Notes: generated by a model not told the origin, from the sequence alone. Shown: positions 51,489 through 62,527, numbered from the stretch's first letter. The stretch: 64,000 bases of DNA from Desulfatibacillum aliphaticivorans DSM 15576 (GCF_000429905.1 NZ_AUCT01000024.1:1-64000), one strand, 5' to 3'. Numbers and translations are program-made.

Positions 51489-53297
51489 ATGGCCGCAAAA
51501 TTCGCCAGCGAGAAAAACGTAAAGTTCATGCTGTATGAAGTGCATGATCTTATGTCCCTCACAAAACTGGAGTACTACTCCATGCACAACAAAAAGGCCT
51601 TTGACATGATCCTGGATGCAGGCATGCAAATGGCCAAAGATATGTACTACCCCATTTTCAAGGAAATGGATGAAGTGCACCCTGAACTGGCCGACGGAAC
51701 CGTCAAGGTTCACGCGGACGTGAAAAAAATCATGAAGGAAGCCGGCGAAGGCGGCTGGATTTCCGCGACCTTCCCCATCGAATTCGACGGCGGCCAGCTT
51801 CCCACCATGTTGAACTGCGCCACGCATCATATGTTCGGCGCCGCCAACTACTCCGGTTCGGTCTACCCCGGACTGACCTCCGGCGCGGCCAAGCTCATCA
51901 CGTCCTTCGGCGACAAGGAGCTCATAGACACTTACGTGCCCAACATGCTGGACGGCAAATGGCAGGGCACCATGGCCCTGACCGAGCCCCAGGCCGGAAG
52001 CTCCCTGGCGGACATCACCACCACGGCCTATCCGCAAGAAGACGGATCATACAAAATCAAGGGCCAGAAGGTGTTTATCTCCGCGGGCGATCACGACGGC
52101 GTGGAGAATATCGTGCATCTCATGCTGGCCAAAATTGAAGGAGCCCCTCCAGGAGTCAAGGGCATCTCCCTGTTCGTGGCGCCCAAATACAGGCCCACAG
52201 CGGACGGCAAGCTGGAATACAACGACATCGCAGTCAGCCAGGTCTTCCATAAAATGGGCTATCGCGGCGCTCCCATCACCGAACTGGCCATCGGCGACAA
52301 GGGCGAGTGCGTGGGCTGGCTGGTGGGCAAGCCCCATCACGGCCTTAAGTACATGTTCCAGATGATGAACGGCGCCCGCCTGGACGTGGGCAACGCGGCA
52401 ACCAGCATCGCCTGCGCCGCCTACTACGCTTCTCTTGATTACGCCAAGCAGCGCCCCCAGGGCCGCAGGCTGGGCCAGAAAGACCTGAGCAAGCCCCAGG
52501 TTTCCATCATCGAGCACGCGGACGTAAAGCGCATGCTGTTGCAGCAAAAAGCCATCGTGGAAGGCTCCCTCTCCCTGATCCTCCAGTGCCACAAATACGA
52601 GGACCTGGAAACCGCAGCCGCCGATCCCGAAGAAGCGGAAAAATACAACCTGCTTTGCGAAATCCTGACCCCCATCGCTAAGACCTACCCGTCCGAGATG
52701 GGCATCATATCCACCAGTAACGCCATCCAGTGCCTGGGCGGCTACGGATATTGCCAGGATTTCCCCGTGGAGCAGTACTACCGGGACATCCGCATCCATC
52801 CCATCCACGAAGGCACCACCGGCATCCAGGGCATGGACCTGTTGGGCCGCAAGGTGGTTATGCTGGAAGGCAAGGCCTTCAAGCTCTTCAAGGAAGAAAT
52901 GGAAAAGACTTTGGTCATGGCCGAAGAAAGCGACGTGTACAAGGAATACGCCGGTCTGTTGCGGGACGCCCTGGCGGATATCGAAGAAGTGACCGCCCAC
53001 AAGATGAAGGTCGCCGCAACCAAGGGCGCCGAGGCCTTCCTGGCCGACGCCTGCCTGTACCTGGAAATGTTCGGCTATATGACCATCGGCTGGCAGTGGC
53101 TGTTGCAGGCCCTCATGGCCCAAAAGGGCCTGGACGGCGGCAAAGCCAAGAAAATGAAGGACCTCTACGAAGGCAAGATCATAACCTGCAAGTACTTCTT
53201 CAAGTACGAGCTGATCAAGGCCAAGGCCTTGAAAATCCGCCTGATGGAAGACGATTACCTGACGGCCGAAGCTCCGGCTTCCTGCTTTAACGATTAA
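51489..53297 (+). CDS. Acyl-CoA dehydrogenase, large (602 aa) FadE-like
   Basis: 602 aa, larger than the 384-residue enzyme at the left end, with an extra C-terminal domain after ~residue 470 (ALADIEEVTAHKMKVAATKG and YLEMFGYMTIGWQW). Visible motifs: LTEPQAGSSLADI (substrate/FAD), CLGGYGYCQDFPVEQYYRD, and IHEGTTGIQ with Glu441 in the catalytic-base position. This type acts on longer or modified acyl-CoAs. The ATG follows TAGGAGG. It lies 121 bases after livF and closes the transport-activation-oxidation cluster before a terminator. Confidence 0.9.
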   Translation: MAAKFASEKNVKFMLYEVHDLMSLTKLEYYSMHNKKAFDMILDAGMQMAKDMYYPIFKEMDEVHPELADGTVKVHADVKKIMKEAGEGGWISATFPIEFDGGQLPTMLNCATHHMFGAANYSGSVYPGLTSGAAKLITSFGDKELIDTYVPNMLDGKWQGTMALTEPQAGSSLADITTTAYPQEDGSYKIKGQKVFISAGDHDGVENIVHLMLAKIEGAPPGVKGISLFVAPKYRPTADGKLEYNDIAVSQVFHKMGYRGAPITELAIGDKGECVGWLVGKPHHGLKYMFQMMNGARLDVGNAATSIACAAYYASLDYAKQRPQGRRLGQKDLSKPQVSIIEHADVKRMLLQQKAIVEGSLSLILQCHKYEDLETAAADPEEAEKYNLLCEILTPIAKTYPSEMGIISTSNAIQCLGGYGYCQDFPVEQYYRDIRIHPIHEGTTGIQGMDLLGRKVVMLEGKAFKLFKEEMEKTLVMAEESDVYKEYAGLLRDALADIEEVTAHKMKVAATKGAEAFLADACLYLEMFGYMTIGWQWLLQALMAQKGLDGGKAKKMKDLYEGKIITCKYFFKYELIKAKALKIRLMEDDYLTAEAPASCFND

Positions 53298-53349
53298 AAA
53301 AATCATGGAAGGCGCCTTTGCCGCCAACCATAATCGCATGAAACAAATC

Positions 53350-53386
53350 GGGCGGCTCCCCCAAAGGAGCCGCCCAAAATTTTTTT
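53350..53386 (+). terminator. Intrinsic terminator after the Liv/FadE cluster
   Basis: GGGCGGCTCC, loop CCCAAA, GGAGCCGCCC, then AAAATTTTTTT. A 10 bp perfect stem about 50 bases after the stop. Confidence 0.92.
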
Positions 53387-53450
53387 AATGCAGATGATAC
53401 AAGTTGCAGGCAAATGGCGGCAACGATAAATGGCTGAACAAGGACGAAGT

Positions 53451-53573
53451 TTGTTGGGTTCGAAGTCCAATGCCCCATCGCCGGATTGTTTCCTAATAGC
53501 CGGACTTCTTAACCCAACCTACGGCTCGACATGGGGCGACGTAGGTTGGGTTGAGCTTGCGAAACCCAACAAT
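53451..53573 (-). repeat. Dispersed palindromic repeat, copy B (~123 bp)
   Basis: Read on the minus strand it matches copy A at 42671-42795: TTGTTGGGTTTCGC, CAACCCAACCT, GGGTTAAGAAGTCCGGCT and TGGACTTCGAACCC in the same order. Its ends (TTGTTGGGTT and AACCCAACAA) form a 10 bp terminal inverted repeat. Inside, AACCCAACCTACG (53511-53523) and its perfect complement (53540-53552) form a 13 bp stem. No coding capacity. The element ends 20 bases before the stop of the minus-strand ligase. Confidence 0.75.
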
Positions 53574-53592
53574 ATGTTGGGAATAGTATGCG

Positions 53593-55239
53593 TTAGGCAT
53601 CCGGAAAAAGCGCGGCGGCTTTTTCCACGAGCTTGTATTTCTGGATTTTACCGCTGGCGGTCATGGGAAAAGAATCCGTAAAGACTACGTATTTGGGAAT
53701 CTTGTACCGGCTGATCTGCCCCCGGCAAAAATCCGTAATATCGCTCTCCTCCAGCTTGGCGCCGTCCTTCAGGATGACGAAGGCGCCCACCTGCTCCCCG
53801 TATTTCTTGCTGGGAACGCCCACCACCTGCACGTCCATGACGCCTTCCAGCTTGAACAGGAACTCTTCGATCTCCCGGGGGTAGATGTTTTCTCCGCCGC
53901 GGATGATCATGTCCTTGTACCGGCCGGTGATGGACAAATAGCCGTCCTCGTCCATGACGCCCATGTCGCCGGAGTGGAGCCAGCCCTGGTCGTCGATGGC
54001 GCCGGCGGTCTGTTCGGGCATGTTGTAATAGCCCTTCATGACATTGTAGCCTCGGCAGCATACTTCGCCGGGAACGCCGGGGGGCGTGTCCTCGCCGGTT
54101 TCCGGGTCCACCAGCTTGAGTTCGATTTCAGGCATGACCCGGCCCACGGTTTCGGTTCTGCGCTGGATGTTGTCGCCGATCCGGGTTTGGGTGATGACCG
54201 GGGACGCCTCGGTAAGTCCGTAGCAGATGGTGACCTCGGACATGTTCATGAGGTCGATCACCTGTTTCATGACGGAAACCGGGCAGGGAGATCCGGCCAT
54301 GATGCCCGTGCGCAGGGAGGAATAGTCGAACTTGGAAAAGAGCTTGTGCTCCAGGACGGCGATGAACATGGTCGGCACGCCGTACAGGGCCGTGCATTTT
54401 TCCTCTTCCACCGAGGCCATAACCTGCACCGGATCGAACTGCTCCAGGATGACCATGGCGCTGCCGTGGGTGACGGCGGCCAGCACGCCCAGCACGCAGC
54501 CGAAGCAATGGAACAGGGGCACGGGGATGCACACCCTGTCCTTTTCGGAGAAATTCTGGTTTTCGCCGATCCAAAACCCGTTGTTGCCGATGTTGAAATG
54601 GGTGAGCATAACCCCCTTGGGGAACCCGGTGGTGCCCGAGGTGTATTGCATGTTCACCACGTCGTGGGGGTCCAGGGCGTCCTGGCGCTCCTTGTATTGC
54701 TCGTCGGTGGTCATGACGGCCAGGGACATAATCTCTGGAATGGAGTACATGCCCCGGTGTTTTTCCTGGCCAAGAAAGCCCACCCTTTTAAGATGGGGAA
54801 AGCGGGGGGCGTTCAGCATGCCGCGTTCCTGGGTTTTCAGTTCGGGAATCAACTCGTAAACAGTCCCGACATAGTCCGTATCCTGGTATCCTTCGATGAG
54901 AAACAGGTTTTCCGTTTCAGACTGCTCCAGAAGATAGGCCAGCTCGGCGGTTTTATAATTGGTGTTGACGGTCAAGAGGATTGCGCCGATTTTCGCCGTG
55001 GCGAACTGAAAGGCAACCCAGTAGGGAATATTGGTGGCCCAGATAGCGACCTTTTCCCCCTTTTCCACGCCCAGGGCCATGAGGCCTTTGGCCAGCGCGT
55101 CCACGGTCTCGCCGAACTCTTTGTAGGTGAGGCGGTAATTCCGGTCCACGTAGATCACGGCGTCGTTGTCGGGAAATTGGGAAATGGTCTGGTCCAGAAT
55201 CCGGCCCAGGGTTTGATGCTTTAAATGGTCGTTGGTCAT
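53593..55239 (-). CDS. Acyl-CoA synthetase (AMP-binding), second copy
   Basis: 548 aa ANL-superfamily ligase: ATP loop YTSGTTGFPKGVMLTHFN, ITCYGLTEASPV-type adenylate motif (ICYGLTEASPV), SGDMGVMDEDGYLSITGR, RGGENIYPREIEEFL and the catalytic Lys in TASGKIQKYKL. It resembles the FadD3/medium-chain or feruloyl-type subgroup more than the 44.6 kb ligase. The start MTNDHLKHQTLG is chosen for its AGGAG about five bases upstream; the frame opens 13 codons earlier. It follows an XRE-cupin regulator on the same strand. Confidence 0.9.
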   Translation of the reverse strand: MTNDHLKHQTLGRILDQTISQFPDNDAVIYVDRNYRLTYKEFGETVDALAKGLMALGVEKGEKVAIWATNIPYWVAFQFATAKIGAILLTVNTNYKTAELAYLLEQSETENLFLIEGYQDTDYVGTVYELIPELKTQERGMLNAPRFPHLKRVGFLGQEKHRGMYSIPEIMSLAVMTTDEQYKERQDALDPHDVVNMQYTSGTTGFPKGVMLTHFNIGNNGFWIGENQNFSEKDRVCIPVPLFHCFGCVLGVLAAVTHGSAMVILEQFDPVQVMASVEEEKCTALYGVPTMFIAVLEHKLFSKFDYSSLRTGIMAGSPCPVSVMKQVIDLMNMSEVTICYGLTEASPVITQTRIGDNIQRRTETVGRVMPEIELKLVDPETGEDTPPGVPGEVCCRGYNVMKGYYNMPEQTAGAIDDQGWLHSGDMGVMDEDGYLSITGRYKDMIIRGGENIYPREIEEFLFKLEGVMDVQVVGVPSKKYGEQVGAFVILKDGAKLEESDITDFCRGQISRYKIPKYVVFTDSFPMTASGKIQKYKLVEKAAALFPDA

Positions 55240-55254
55240 GAGTTCTCCTGTGTA

Positions 55255-55275
55255 TAAAAAAGGCTCACAGGCCTT
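55255..55275 (-). terminator. Weak intrinsic terminator between regulator and ligase
   Basis: On the minus strand AAGGC, loop CTGTGA, GCCTT continuing into a T-run. Only a 5 bp stem, so it may be partial or chance. It lies in the 47-base gap between the XRE-cupin gene and the ligase. Confidence 0.4.
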
Positions 55276-55286
55276 CATGGTTCATT

Positions 55287-55853
55287 TTAGGGAATGTACA
55301 GGACCGCATAAATGGAGGCAGCCTCTTCTCCTTCGCAGCTGACATAGTGCGGAATAATGGAGTTGTAATAGATGCTGTCGCCTGCGCCTAAAATATGGGT
55401 TTCCTGGCCGTAAACCACTTTGATCCGGCCGGAGTTGACCACGATGAACTCTTCGCCTTCATGGGAGGAGAGTTTGGCGTCCTTGGCGGACTCGGGCAGA
55501 ATTTCCACATAAAAAGGCTCCATGTGGCGGTCGGTCTTGCCCATGCCCAGGGAATAAAACTTCAATTCCTCCGGCTTGTCCGCGCCGCGAAGCATGCTGA
55601 TGCTTTTCTGGGCCGCGTCTTTTCTCACAATCAGAGGGTCCTGGCTGACCTGGTCGTCTATGAGGGTGCCCAGGCGGACGCCCAAAGCGCGGGCGATTTT
55701 CAGAAGGGGCCCCAGGGAGGGATACAGGTCCTCTTTGGTGATGGTTTCCAGGAAGTCCTGGTCCAGGCCGGTGCGCTGGCTCATGTCCTGGACGGTGATT
55801 TCACGGTCCGCCATAATTTTCGTAATACGTTGACTGACTTTGGAAATTTTCAT
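55287..55853 (-). CDS. XRE-family regulator with C-terminal cupin
   Basis: 188 aa. Helix-turn-helix at about 5-65 (TVQDMSQRTGLDQDFLETI, LLKIARALGVRLGTLI). The cupin domain (about 105-185) has SSHEGEEFIVVNSGRIKVVYG and AGDSIYYNSIIPHYV, the two half-barrel motifs with His, Glu and His. Such regulators control fatty-acid or amine catabolism. Two ATGs are near the start; the GGGGA site is too close to the first, so the second (55853) is preferred. It likely regulates the adjacent ligase. Confidence 0.88.
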   Translation of the reverse strand: MKISKVSQRITKIMADREITVQDMSQRTGLDQDFLETITKEDLYPSLGPLLKIARALGVRLGTLIDDQVSQDPLIVRKDAAQKSISMLRGADKPEELKFYSLGMGKTDRHMEPFYVEILPESAKDAKLSSHEGEEFIVVNSGRIKVVYGQETHILGAGDSIYYNSIIPHYVSCEGEEAASIYAVLYIP

Positions 55854-56075
55854 AAACATTCCCCTTTTTCTAATATTAAAGGCAAGTTGTATTGTGAGCT
55901 TTTAAGCGTACAAGGCCTGGGCGCTGCAGGGACAAAAAAAGGACCGGCGATTTACCGGCCCCCTCCGTGCACCGCAACGGCTTTCGTTGACCAAGCCTTG
56001 GAAGTTGAGGTCTATACCCTTTTTTTTCTGAATTTGCAATCCTGAATTTTTGTGAAAAACCGAAGATAAACCCAA

Positions 56076-58292
56076 TTATTTCGGATTTGTAAGTCTGTAC
56101 GCAATTAAAGCCAGTTGACGCAGGTTCACCGGCTTGGACAGCATGGCGGATATACCCATTTTTGCAGCGTTTTCCCTGGAAACTTTGTCCGAGTACCCCG
56201 TGCATAGAACCACGGGCAGCCCCGGAAATTTTTCCTGAACGTATAAGGCCAGCTGGTCGCCTGTAAAGCCGGGCATGGAATAGTCTGTAACAAGCAAGTC
56301 AAAGCGCTTTTCCGCGGACTCCAAGGCCTTAATGGCTTCCTTTCCATCAAAAGCGGTGACCGTTTCATAGCCTAGCCGATTCAGCATTTGCTTGGTCATC
56401 TGCACAAGAGAGGGCTCGTCGTCCACAAGCAGGATGCGCCCGGAGCCATTGGGCAAAGGCGTCTGGGCCGATTTGTTCTGCGCTTCCGGGACGCCTTTGG
56501 CCAAGGGCAAAAGGATGCAGAAGCATGTCCACTCGCCCAATTTACTGCTGACCTGAATGGTTCCTCCCAGTTTGGAGACAATGGAATGGGCCACGGCCAG
56601 GCCGATGCCGGCGCCTTCGCCCACGCCTTTGGTGGTAAAGTAGGGTTCGAAAATCTTATCCAGGTTTTCCGGCGCAATGCCGTGTCCGCTATCCTTGATG
56701 GTCAACCGGGCATAGGGGCCGGGCTCCAAATTCTTGTCGGCCGAATCTTTGCCCGGAGAAATATAATCCTGCTCCAGCAAGATTTCCAGGAGCCCTTCCC
56801 GGCTTCCCATAGCGTGGGAGGCGTTGGCGCACATGTTCATCAGCACCCTTTGTATCTGCGTGGGGTCGGCGTTGACCACAAAGTGCAAGGGGGCGAGTTT
56901 GCTCACCACGGCGATGTTGGGTGGCAGCGAGGCCTTGACCAGCCGAAGTGCGTCGCTAACCTGGACGCCCAGATCCAGGGGGCGCGGGTGATCTTCGGCC
57001 TTACTGCCGAAAATAAGGATTTGGCGCACCAGGTCTTTAGCCCGGTTCGCCGCAGCCACAATTTCAGAAAGATTCTCCCTGGCTTGCGGATCATGGGCGA
57101 AGTCCTCGGAGAGCATTTCGGCGTAGCCCAAAACCGGAGAAAGCATGTTGTTGAAGTCATGGGCTATGCCCCCTGCCAGGCGGCCGATGGCCTCCATTTT
57201 TTGCGCCTGGGCAAGCCGACTTTCCAGCAGCTCCCTTTCCTTTCTGTCTTTTTTATGCTGCGTAATGTCCATTAAAAGCCCAAAAATCTTCAAATAATCC
57301 TGGTCGCCGGCCGAGGGCGCCAAGGCTGCTGAAATCCAGCGTTCCTCCTGATCTTTTGTCCAGGTTTGAAAGACCAAGGAGCTTTTCCGGCCGGACCGGG
57401 CTTTACTAAGCCAGTCCGGAATGGACGTCCGCTGATCCTTGTCCATCAACTCAAAGAAGGATTTGTCCAGCAGATCTTCAGGCGCCCATCCCAGCATTTC
57501 ACGGACCCTGGGGCTGATGTAGGTGAAGCGTCCCTCGGCGTTTACGGAAAAAACCACTTCGGTGATATTTTCCACAAGCTGGCGATGCTTGCTTTCGCTT
57601 TGCCTCAGAGCCTGCACCGCCGCTTCCTTTTCCCTGGTTTCCAGGCGCAATTCGGCGGCGGCCGCCCTTTCGCCGTCCAGGGCTTCCTGGAATTCGCGGT
57701 TTCGGCTGACGATGACTATGGAGGCGGCAACGGTTAAAAACAGAAAATTCGTGCTGATGGAAATCCATAGAAACAGGCGTTTTTCCGGCGCAACATCCCA
57801 GGTCAAATATCCCTGGCCGGCCGCTATACCCACAGCAGCCAATAGGATGAAGTTAAGGGCTACGGAGGCTTTCGCCGCCCGCGCTCCGAAAAAGCCCGCC
57901 GTCATAATCTGAAAGGTGAATAAATATAATATGCCCGCACGCAAAGGCCCTGCAAAAAACAGCACGGCGCCGCCCACAAGATAGGTAAGCACCATAAAGT
58001 GCAGGATGACCATCTCGCGGGAAACGCTCTTCCGCCTGAGGTACACAAGGGAGAGCCACAGGAAAAACAGGACGTCCATCACGACCAGGCCCCACTTGTT
58101 TTCCTGCATCATAAAAATGTTGCTGATAATGAGGGATACGCCGCCAAGTGCAATGACCCCGAAGAACAGCGCCTGAAGGACTCTGTCCTTCTCCATGGTC
58201 CATCCGTCGGGAGCCTCTCTTAACCTATCCAGAAATGAGTCCATGGCGCTTTTATCGGGGGGAGATGGAAATTTATTCTGGTCCGGCATCAC
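56076..58292 (-). CDS. Membrane-bound PAS hybrid histidine kinase
   Basis: 738 aa. About six hydrophobic segments occupy residues 40-205 (for example VLQALFFGVIALGGVSLIIS), followed by a coiled segment, one PAS domain (about 235-355, FSVNAEGRFTYISPRVREML) and HisKA with His378 in GGIAHDFNNML. The HATPase has NMCANASHAM, DSGHGIAPENLDKIF and GEGAGIGLAV. A C-terminal receiver has Asp670 in LLVTDYSMPGFTGD and Lys in LSKPVN. The multi-pass N-terminus probably senses a membrane or small-molecule signal. No neighbouring response regulator. Confidence 0.92.
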   Translation of the reverse strand: MMPDQNKFPSPPDKSAMDSFLDRLREAPDGWTMEKDRVLQALFFGVIALGGVSLIISNIFMMQENKWGLVVMDVLFFLWLSLVYLRRKSVSREMVILHFMVLTYLVGGAVLFFAGPLRAGILYLFTFQIMTAGFFGARAAKASVALNFILLAAVGIAAGQGYLTWDVAPEKRLFLWISISTNFLFLTVAASIVIVSRNREFQEALDGERAAAAELRLETREKEAAVQALRQSESKHRQLVENITEVVFSVNAEGRFTYISPRVREMLGWAPEDLLDKSFFELMDKDQRTSIPDWLSKARSGRKSSLVFQTWTKDQEERWISAALAPSAGDQDYLKIFGLLMDITQHKKDRKERELLESRLAQAQKMEAIGRLAGGIAHDFNNMLSPVLGYAEMLSEDFAHDPQARENLSEIVAAANRAKDLVRQILIFGSKAEDHPRPLDLGVQVSDALRLVKASLPPNIAVVSKLAPLHFVVNADPTQIQRVLMNMCANASHAMGSREGLLEILLEQDYISPGKDSADKNLEPGPYARLTIKDSGHGIAPENLDKIFEPYFTTKGVGEGAGIGLAVAHSIVSKLGGTIQVSSKLGEWTCFCILLPLAKGVPEAQNKSAQTPLPNGSGRILLVDDEPSLVQMTKQMLNRLGYETVTAFDGKEAIKALESAEKRFDLLVTDYSMPGFTGDQLALYVQEKFPGLPVVLCTGYSDKVSRENAAKMGISAMLSKPVNLRQLALIAYRLTNPK

Positions 58293-58382
58293 GCCTCCTC
58301 CGGGGGGGGCTGCATTGGTTGGGCCTTCTGCATTGATGGTGGAGTTGTTGGTGGAGCGGCGTCACTGCATTTGGGCCAATGT

Positions 58383-58415
58383 CCGCCCGGCGCTGCAAAG
58401 GCGGCCGCCGGGCGG
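58383..58415 (-). promoter_or_regulatory. GC-rich hairpin downstream of the AICAR transformylase gene
   Basis: CCGCCCGGCG pairs with CGCCGGGCGG (10 bp perfect) across a 13-base loop, in the 150-base gap between the transformylase stop and the membrane kinase start. No T-tract. May be an mRNA 3' structure. Confidence 0.45.
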
Positions 58416-58442
58416 TCGTTCATGCTTTGTTGGGAATTGGCG

Positions 58443-59693
<1,251 letters not shown>

Positions 59694-59704
59694 AGGGCCT
59701 CTCT

Positions 59705-61825
59705 TCACTCGAAATCAATATGTTTAAAGGATTCCTTAACTTCTTCCACAAGCTCCTGATTGTCCTTGGTTCCCAGCCCCAAAGTGCTGAGAATGTCCAC
59801 CATGCCCAGTGGATTGAATTGCTTTACGTCGGCCAGGCCGCTCCCGAACATGTGGCTCAGGAGGTTGCCGTACGCGACGATGTGGACAAGCAGGCTGTCC
59901 TCTTCCGCCTGAAAAGGCTTGTGGTGATGCTTGGCGCACCGCACAAGGCTTTCCGGCAGGCCCCATTTTTTAAGCAGCATTTCGCCGATCATGGAGTGGT
60001 CGAAACCCAGGATCTGTTTTTCCGCTTCCGCGCTCACAATCTGAGCCATGGCCTGCCTTTTTCGAATGACCGGATATTGCTCCGGCAAACGCAGTAATAT
60101 AGCTAATTTCCCTATATCATGCAAGACTCCAGCGGCCATTGCCGCCTCCGGGTCCTGATAACCCACGGCCCTGGCCGCGCAGCGGGCGGCCAGGCCGCAT
60201 TCCATGGAATGCAGCCACAGGTTTTGGGCGAACATGGCCGAAGATTGTTTAACCGAGGAAAACACGGAATTGGCGGAGGTGATTAACACGACGCTGCGCA
60301 CTGCCTTTTGCCCAAGGCGGGAAAGGGCCACATTCAGGTTGCTGATGTGCTCGCCCCGGCTGTACAGGGCGGAGTTGCTCACCCTGATGATTCTGGCCAC
60401 CAGGGCGGGATCTTTGTTCAGGGCTTCCGCAAGATCCCTTAAGGAGGAGTCCGGGTCCCCCAATAACTCAAGGGCCTTGATCACCACCCGCGGCATGGGG
60501 GGAAGGTCCTCGATTGCCTCCACAATGACGCTGGCCTTGTCTCTGGCCAGGGACCGGGGAATGGCTTGGGAAGCGGTGTTGACAATCTCCGGAGGTAAAG
60601 GATCCGGGTGCTTGCCGGTCAAGGTGTTTTCCGGCGTGGGGCTCACCAGCCAACCGATGAGCTCCAGGAAATGAAAAGGACTCATGCCCATGGACTCTTC
60701 CTGAGAGGCGACAAAAGCCAGTATCTGGCTCTGGTCCGAGTTTTCCACGGGAATGATGCCGCACTGCCCGAAAGCGGGCATTTCGGCAATACCTTCAAAG
60801 AGGTCCGTAGGAAAAATTTCGCCCACAAAGGGGGCGCCCGAGTCCAGGACCCACGAAAAAACCGGGTTTTTCCGTAAATCGCGGTCCGGCACGGGGATGT
60901 CCATTTTGCCTTCTTGAGGGTTTTCATGGGAGAAAAACTGCGTGACCATGTGCATGACGCCGTGTTTCGCCTGAATAATAAGCGTCAGGTCAAAGTTTTC
61001 CTGGCAGAATGCGGCGACCGCCGCCACTTTGGGCTCCAATTCCATGGAGAGGACGATTTTTTCAAAAGACTGGCGGAACCTGTCGTACAAGGGGTCCGGC
61101 TGCGAGTGTTCCGGGACCGGGGATTCCTCTTTGGGTTTTCCAAAAGCCACCCATCCTGATTCATGGGCCTGGGTCATGGCCTGCAAGGCCGTGAAGCTGG
61201 ACATGGGCGCCAACTTTAGGATCGTTTCCATGGACTTGGGCTCTTCGGCCAATTCCATGACCGCCTGGACGTCCGGAGGCAGGTCCATAGCCATGCGGCC
61301 TTCGTCAGTCAGGCTAACCTGACGGGAGACGGGGCCTATGCGTCTGACGGTTTCGTTCCATTCGTCCACACGATGAAGCAGGTCCAGGATCACGCCCTGG
61401 ACGGAAAGGCCTTCCTTGGAGGATTCGCCTATCAAAACATCAGAAAAATGAAAATGGCCTTTTTTCAGCAGCAAAAACTGGAACAGCACTTCACGCACGC
61501 CCTGCTCAAGCACCTTGGAAACGGTTTTGTTGTTCGCAACCTGCATGGCCTCCAAAATGTGGGTCAGGGGCAATCCGGTTTCCTCCTTGATCCTGCTGAC
61601 CATGGACAAACGCCCCTTGTCCAGGAGCCTCCGCCATATCAGGGAGCGAAAGGACTTGGAATCCGCTTGCGCACTGTAGGCTGTCAAAATTCTGCCGTCT
61701 CTGATTCCGATAAATAAGGAATCGCCGCCAAATGTCACCGTCAAATGGCCTTCCTTTTCCATTTGACCGAGAATCATAAGAAGATCCGCGCTATTGAATT
61801 TATCCAGTTCCCCTGAAAATATCAT
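59705..61825 (-). CDS. DUF4388-HDOD signalling protein
   Basis: 706 aa from MIFSGELDKFNSADLL, which has a GGGGGA site seven bases upstream (the frame is open 12 codons earlier). Residues 1-100 match DUF4388 (ILGQMEKEGHLTVTF, IGIRDGRILTAYSA). A helical middle region contains a GAF-like stretch (about 270-410). The C-terminal HDOD domain (about 460-680) has LPPMPRVVIKALELL, RIIRVSNSALYS, AAGVLHDIGKLAI and KHHHKPF. HDOD proteins act in signalling, often around motility and second messengers; no nuclease activity is implied. Close to the purH-like gene but with an unrelated function. Confidence 0.85.
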   Translation of the reverse strand: MIFSGELDKFNSADLLMILGQMEKEGHLTVTFGGDSLFIGIRDGRILTAYSAQADSKSFRSLIWRRLLDKGRLSMVSRIKEETGLPLTHILEAMQVANNKTVSKVLEQGVREVLFQFLLLKKGHFHFSDVLIGESSKEGLSVQGVILDLLHRVDEWNETVRRIGPVSRQVSLTDEGRMAMDLPPDVQAVMELAEEPKSMETILKLAPMSSFTALQAMTQAHESGWVAFGKPKEESPVPEHSQPDPLYDRFRQSFEKIVLSMELEPKVAAVAAFCQENFDLTLIIQAKHGVMHMVTQFFSHENPQEGKMDIPVPDRDLRKNPVFSWVLDSGAPFVGEIFPTDLFEGIAEMPAFGQCGIIPVENSDQSQILAFVASQEESMGMSPFHFLELIGWLVSPTPENTLTGKHPDPLPPEIVNTASQAIPRSLARDKASVIVEAIEDLPPMPRVVIKALELLGDPDSSLRDLAEALNKDPALVARIIRVSNSALYSRGEHISNLNVALSRLGQKAVRSVVLITSANSVFSSVKQSSAMFAQNLWLHSMECGLAARCAARAVGYQDPEAAMAAGVLHDIGKLAILLRLPEQYPVIRKRQAMAQIVSAEAEKQILGFDHSMIGEMLLKKWGLPESLVRCAKHHHKPFQAEEDSLLVHIVAYGNLLSHMFGSGLADVKQFNPLGMVDILSTLGLGTKDNQELVEEVKESFKHIDFE

Positions 61826-62527
61826 GTTGAGTTCCCCCACGGGGCGATTGTCCGCCCCCAATTACAGAAACTGCAGGCAGGGCCGCCTTCCTGGCTGTAT
61901 ATTTGATATGTTTATAGATTACCACGCCCTTATACGAGGTGGCAAGGCTGTCCTACACCGGTCCATCCCGGAGGAACACCGTGCAAACAAGGCGCCAGAA
62001 ACACGGCCTGAGTTAAAGGCTGCATAACCGGACGCAACGGACCCTAAATTGCTTAAGGCGCATTTAAACGCTTGGACGAGAACTCGTCAATTCAGTATCA
62101 TAAGTACCACGTTGTAGTACAAAATTCATTGGCGGAACATGCACTTATGCTTTCTTGCAGGATAAAGGGACGCTTATAACGCTTCGACAAAATTTATTAT
62201 TATTGCAGGAATTACTTGCCTGCTCAAAAAAGATGGTATATTCTTTTAATCAAGAAACGGACTTTGGACATAGTTATCCAAGGGGGTACGGGAAATCATC
62301 AAGCCTTACATGATCCATCCCATTCATTTCGGACTACTTGCCTCACTCTCTGTTTCAATACTGTTCAGTAAATTCCAACTTGTCCGAAAGCATTACTCCC
62401 CTGGTTTGCAGTCTAATCAATCAACTTGCTCTTCTTATAACTGAAACGATGACCTCTTTCCCTTTTGCAAGGTTTTGCGGTAGACAGATTGTTTGATTTT
62501 CAACAATAGTAACGGTTTATACCTTTC

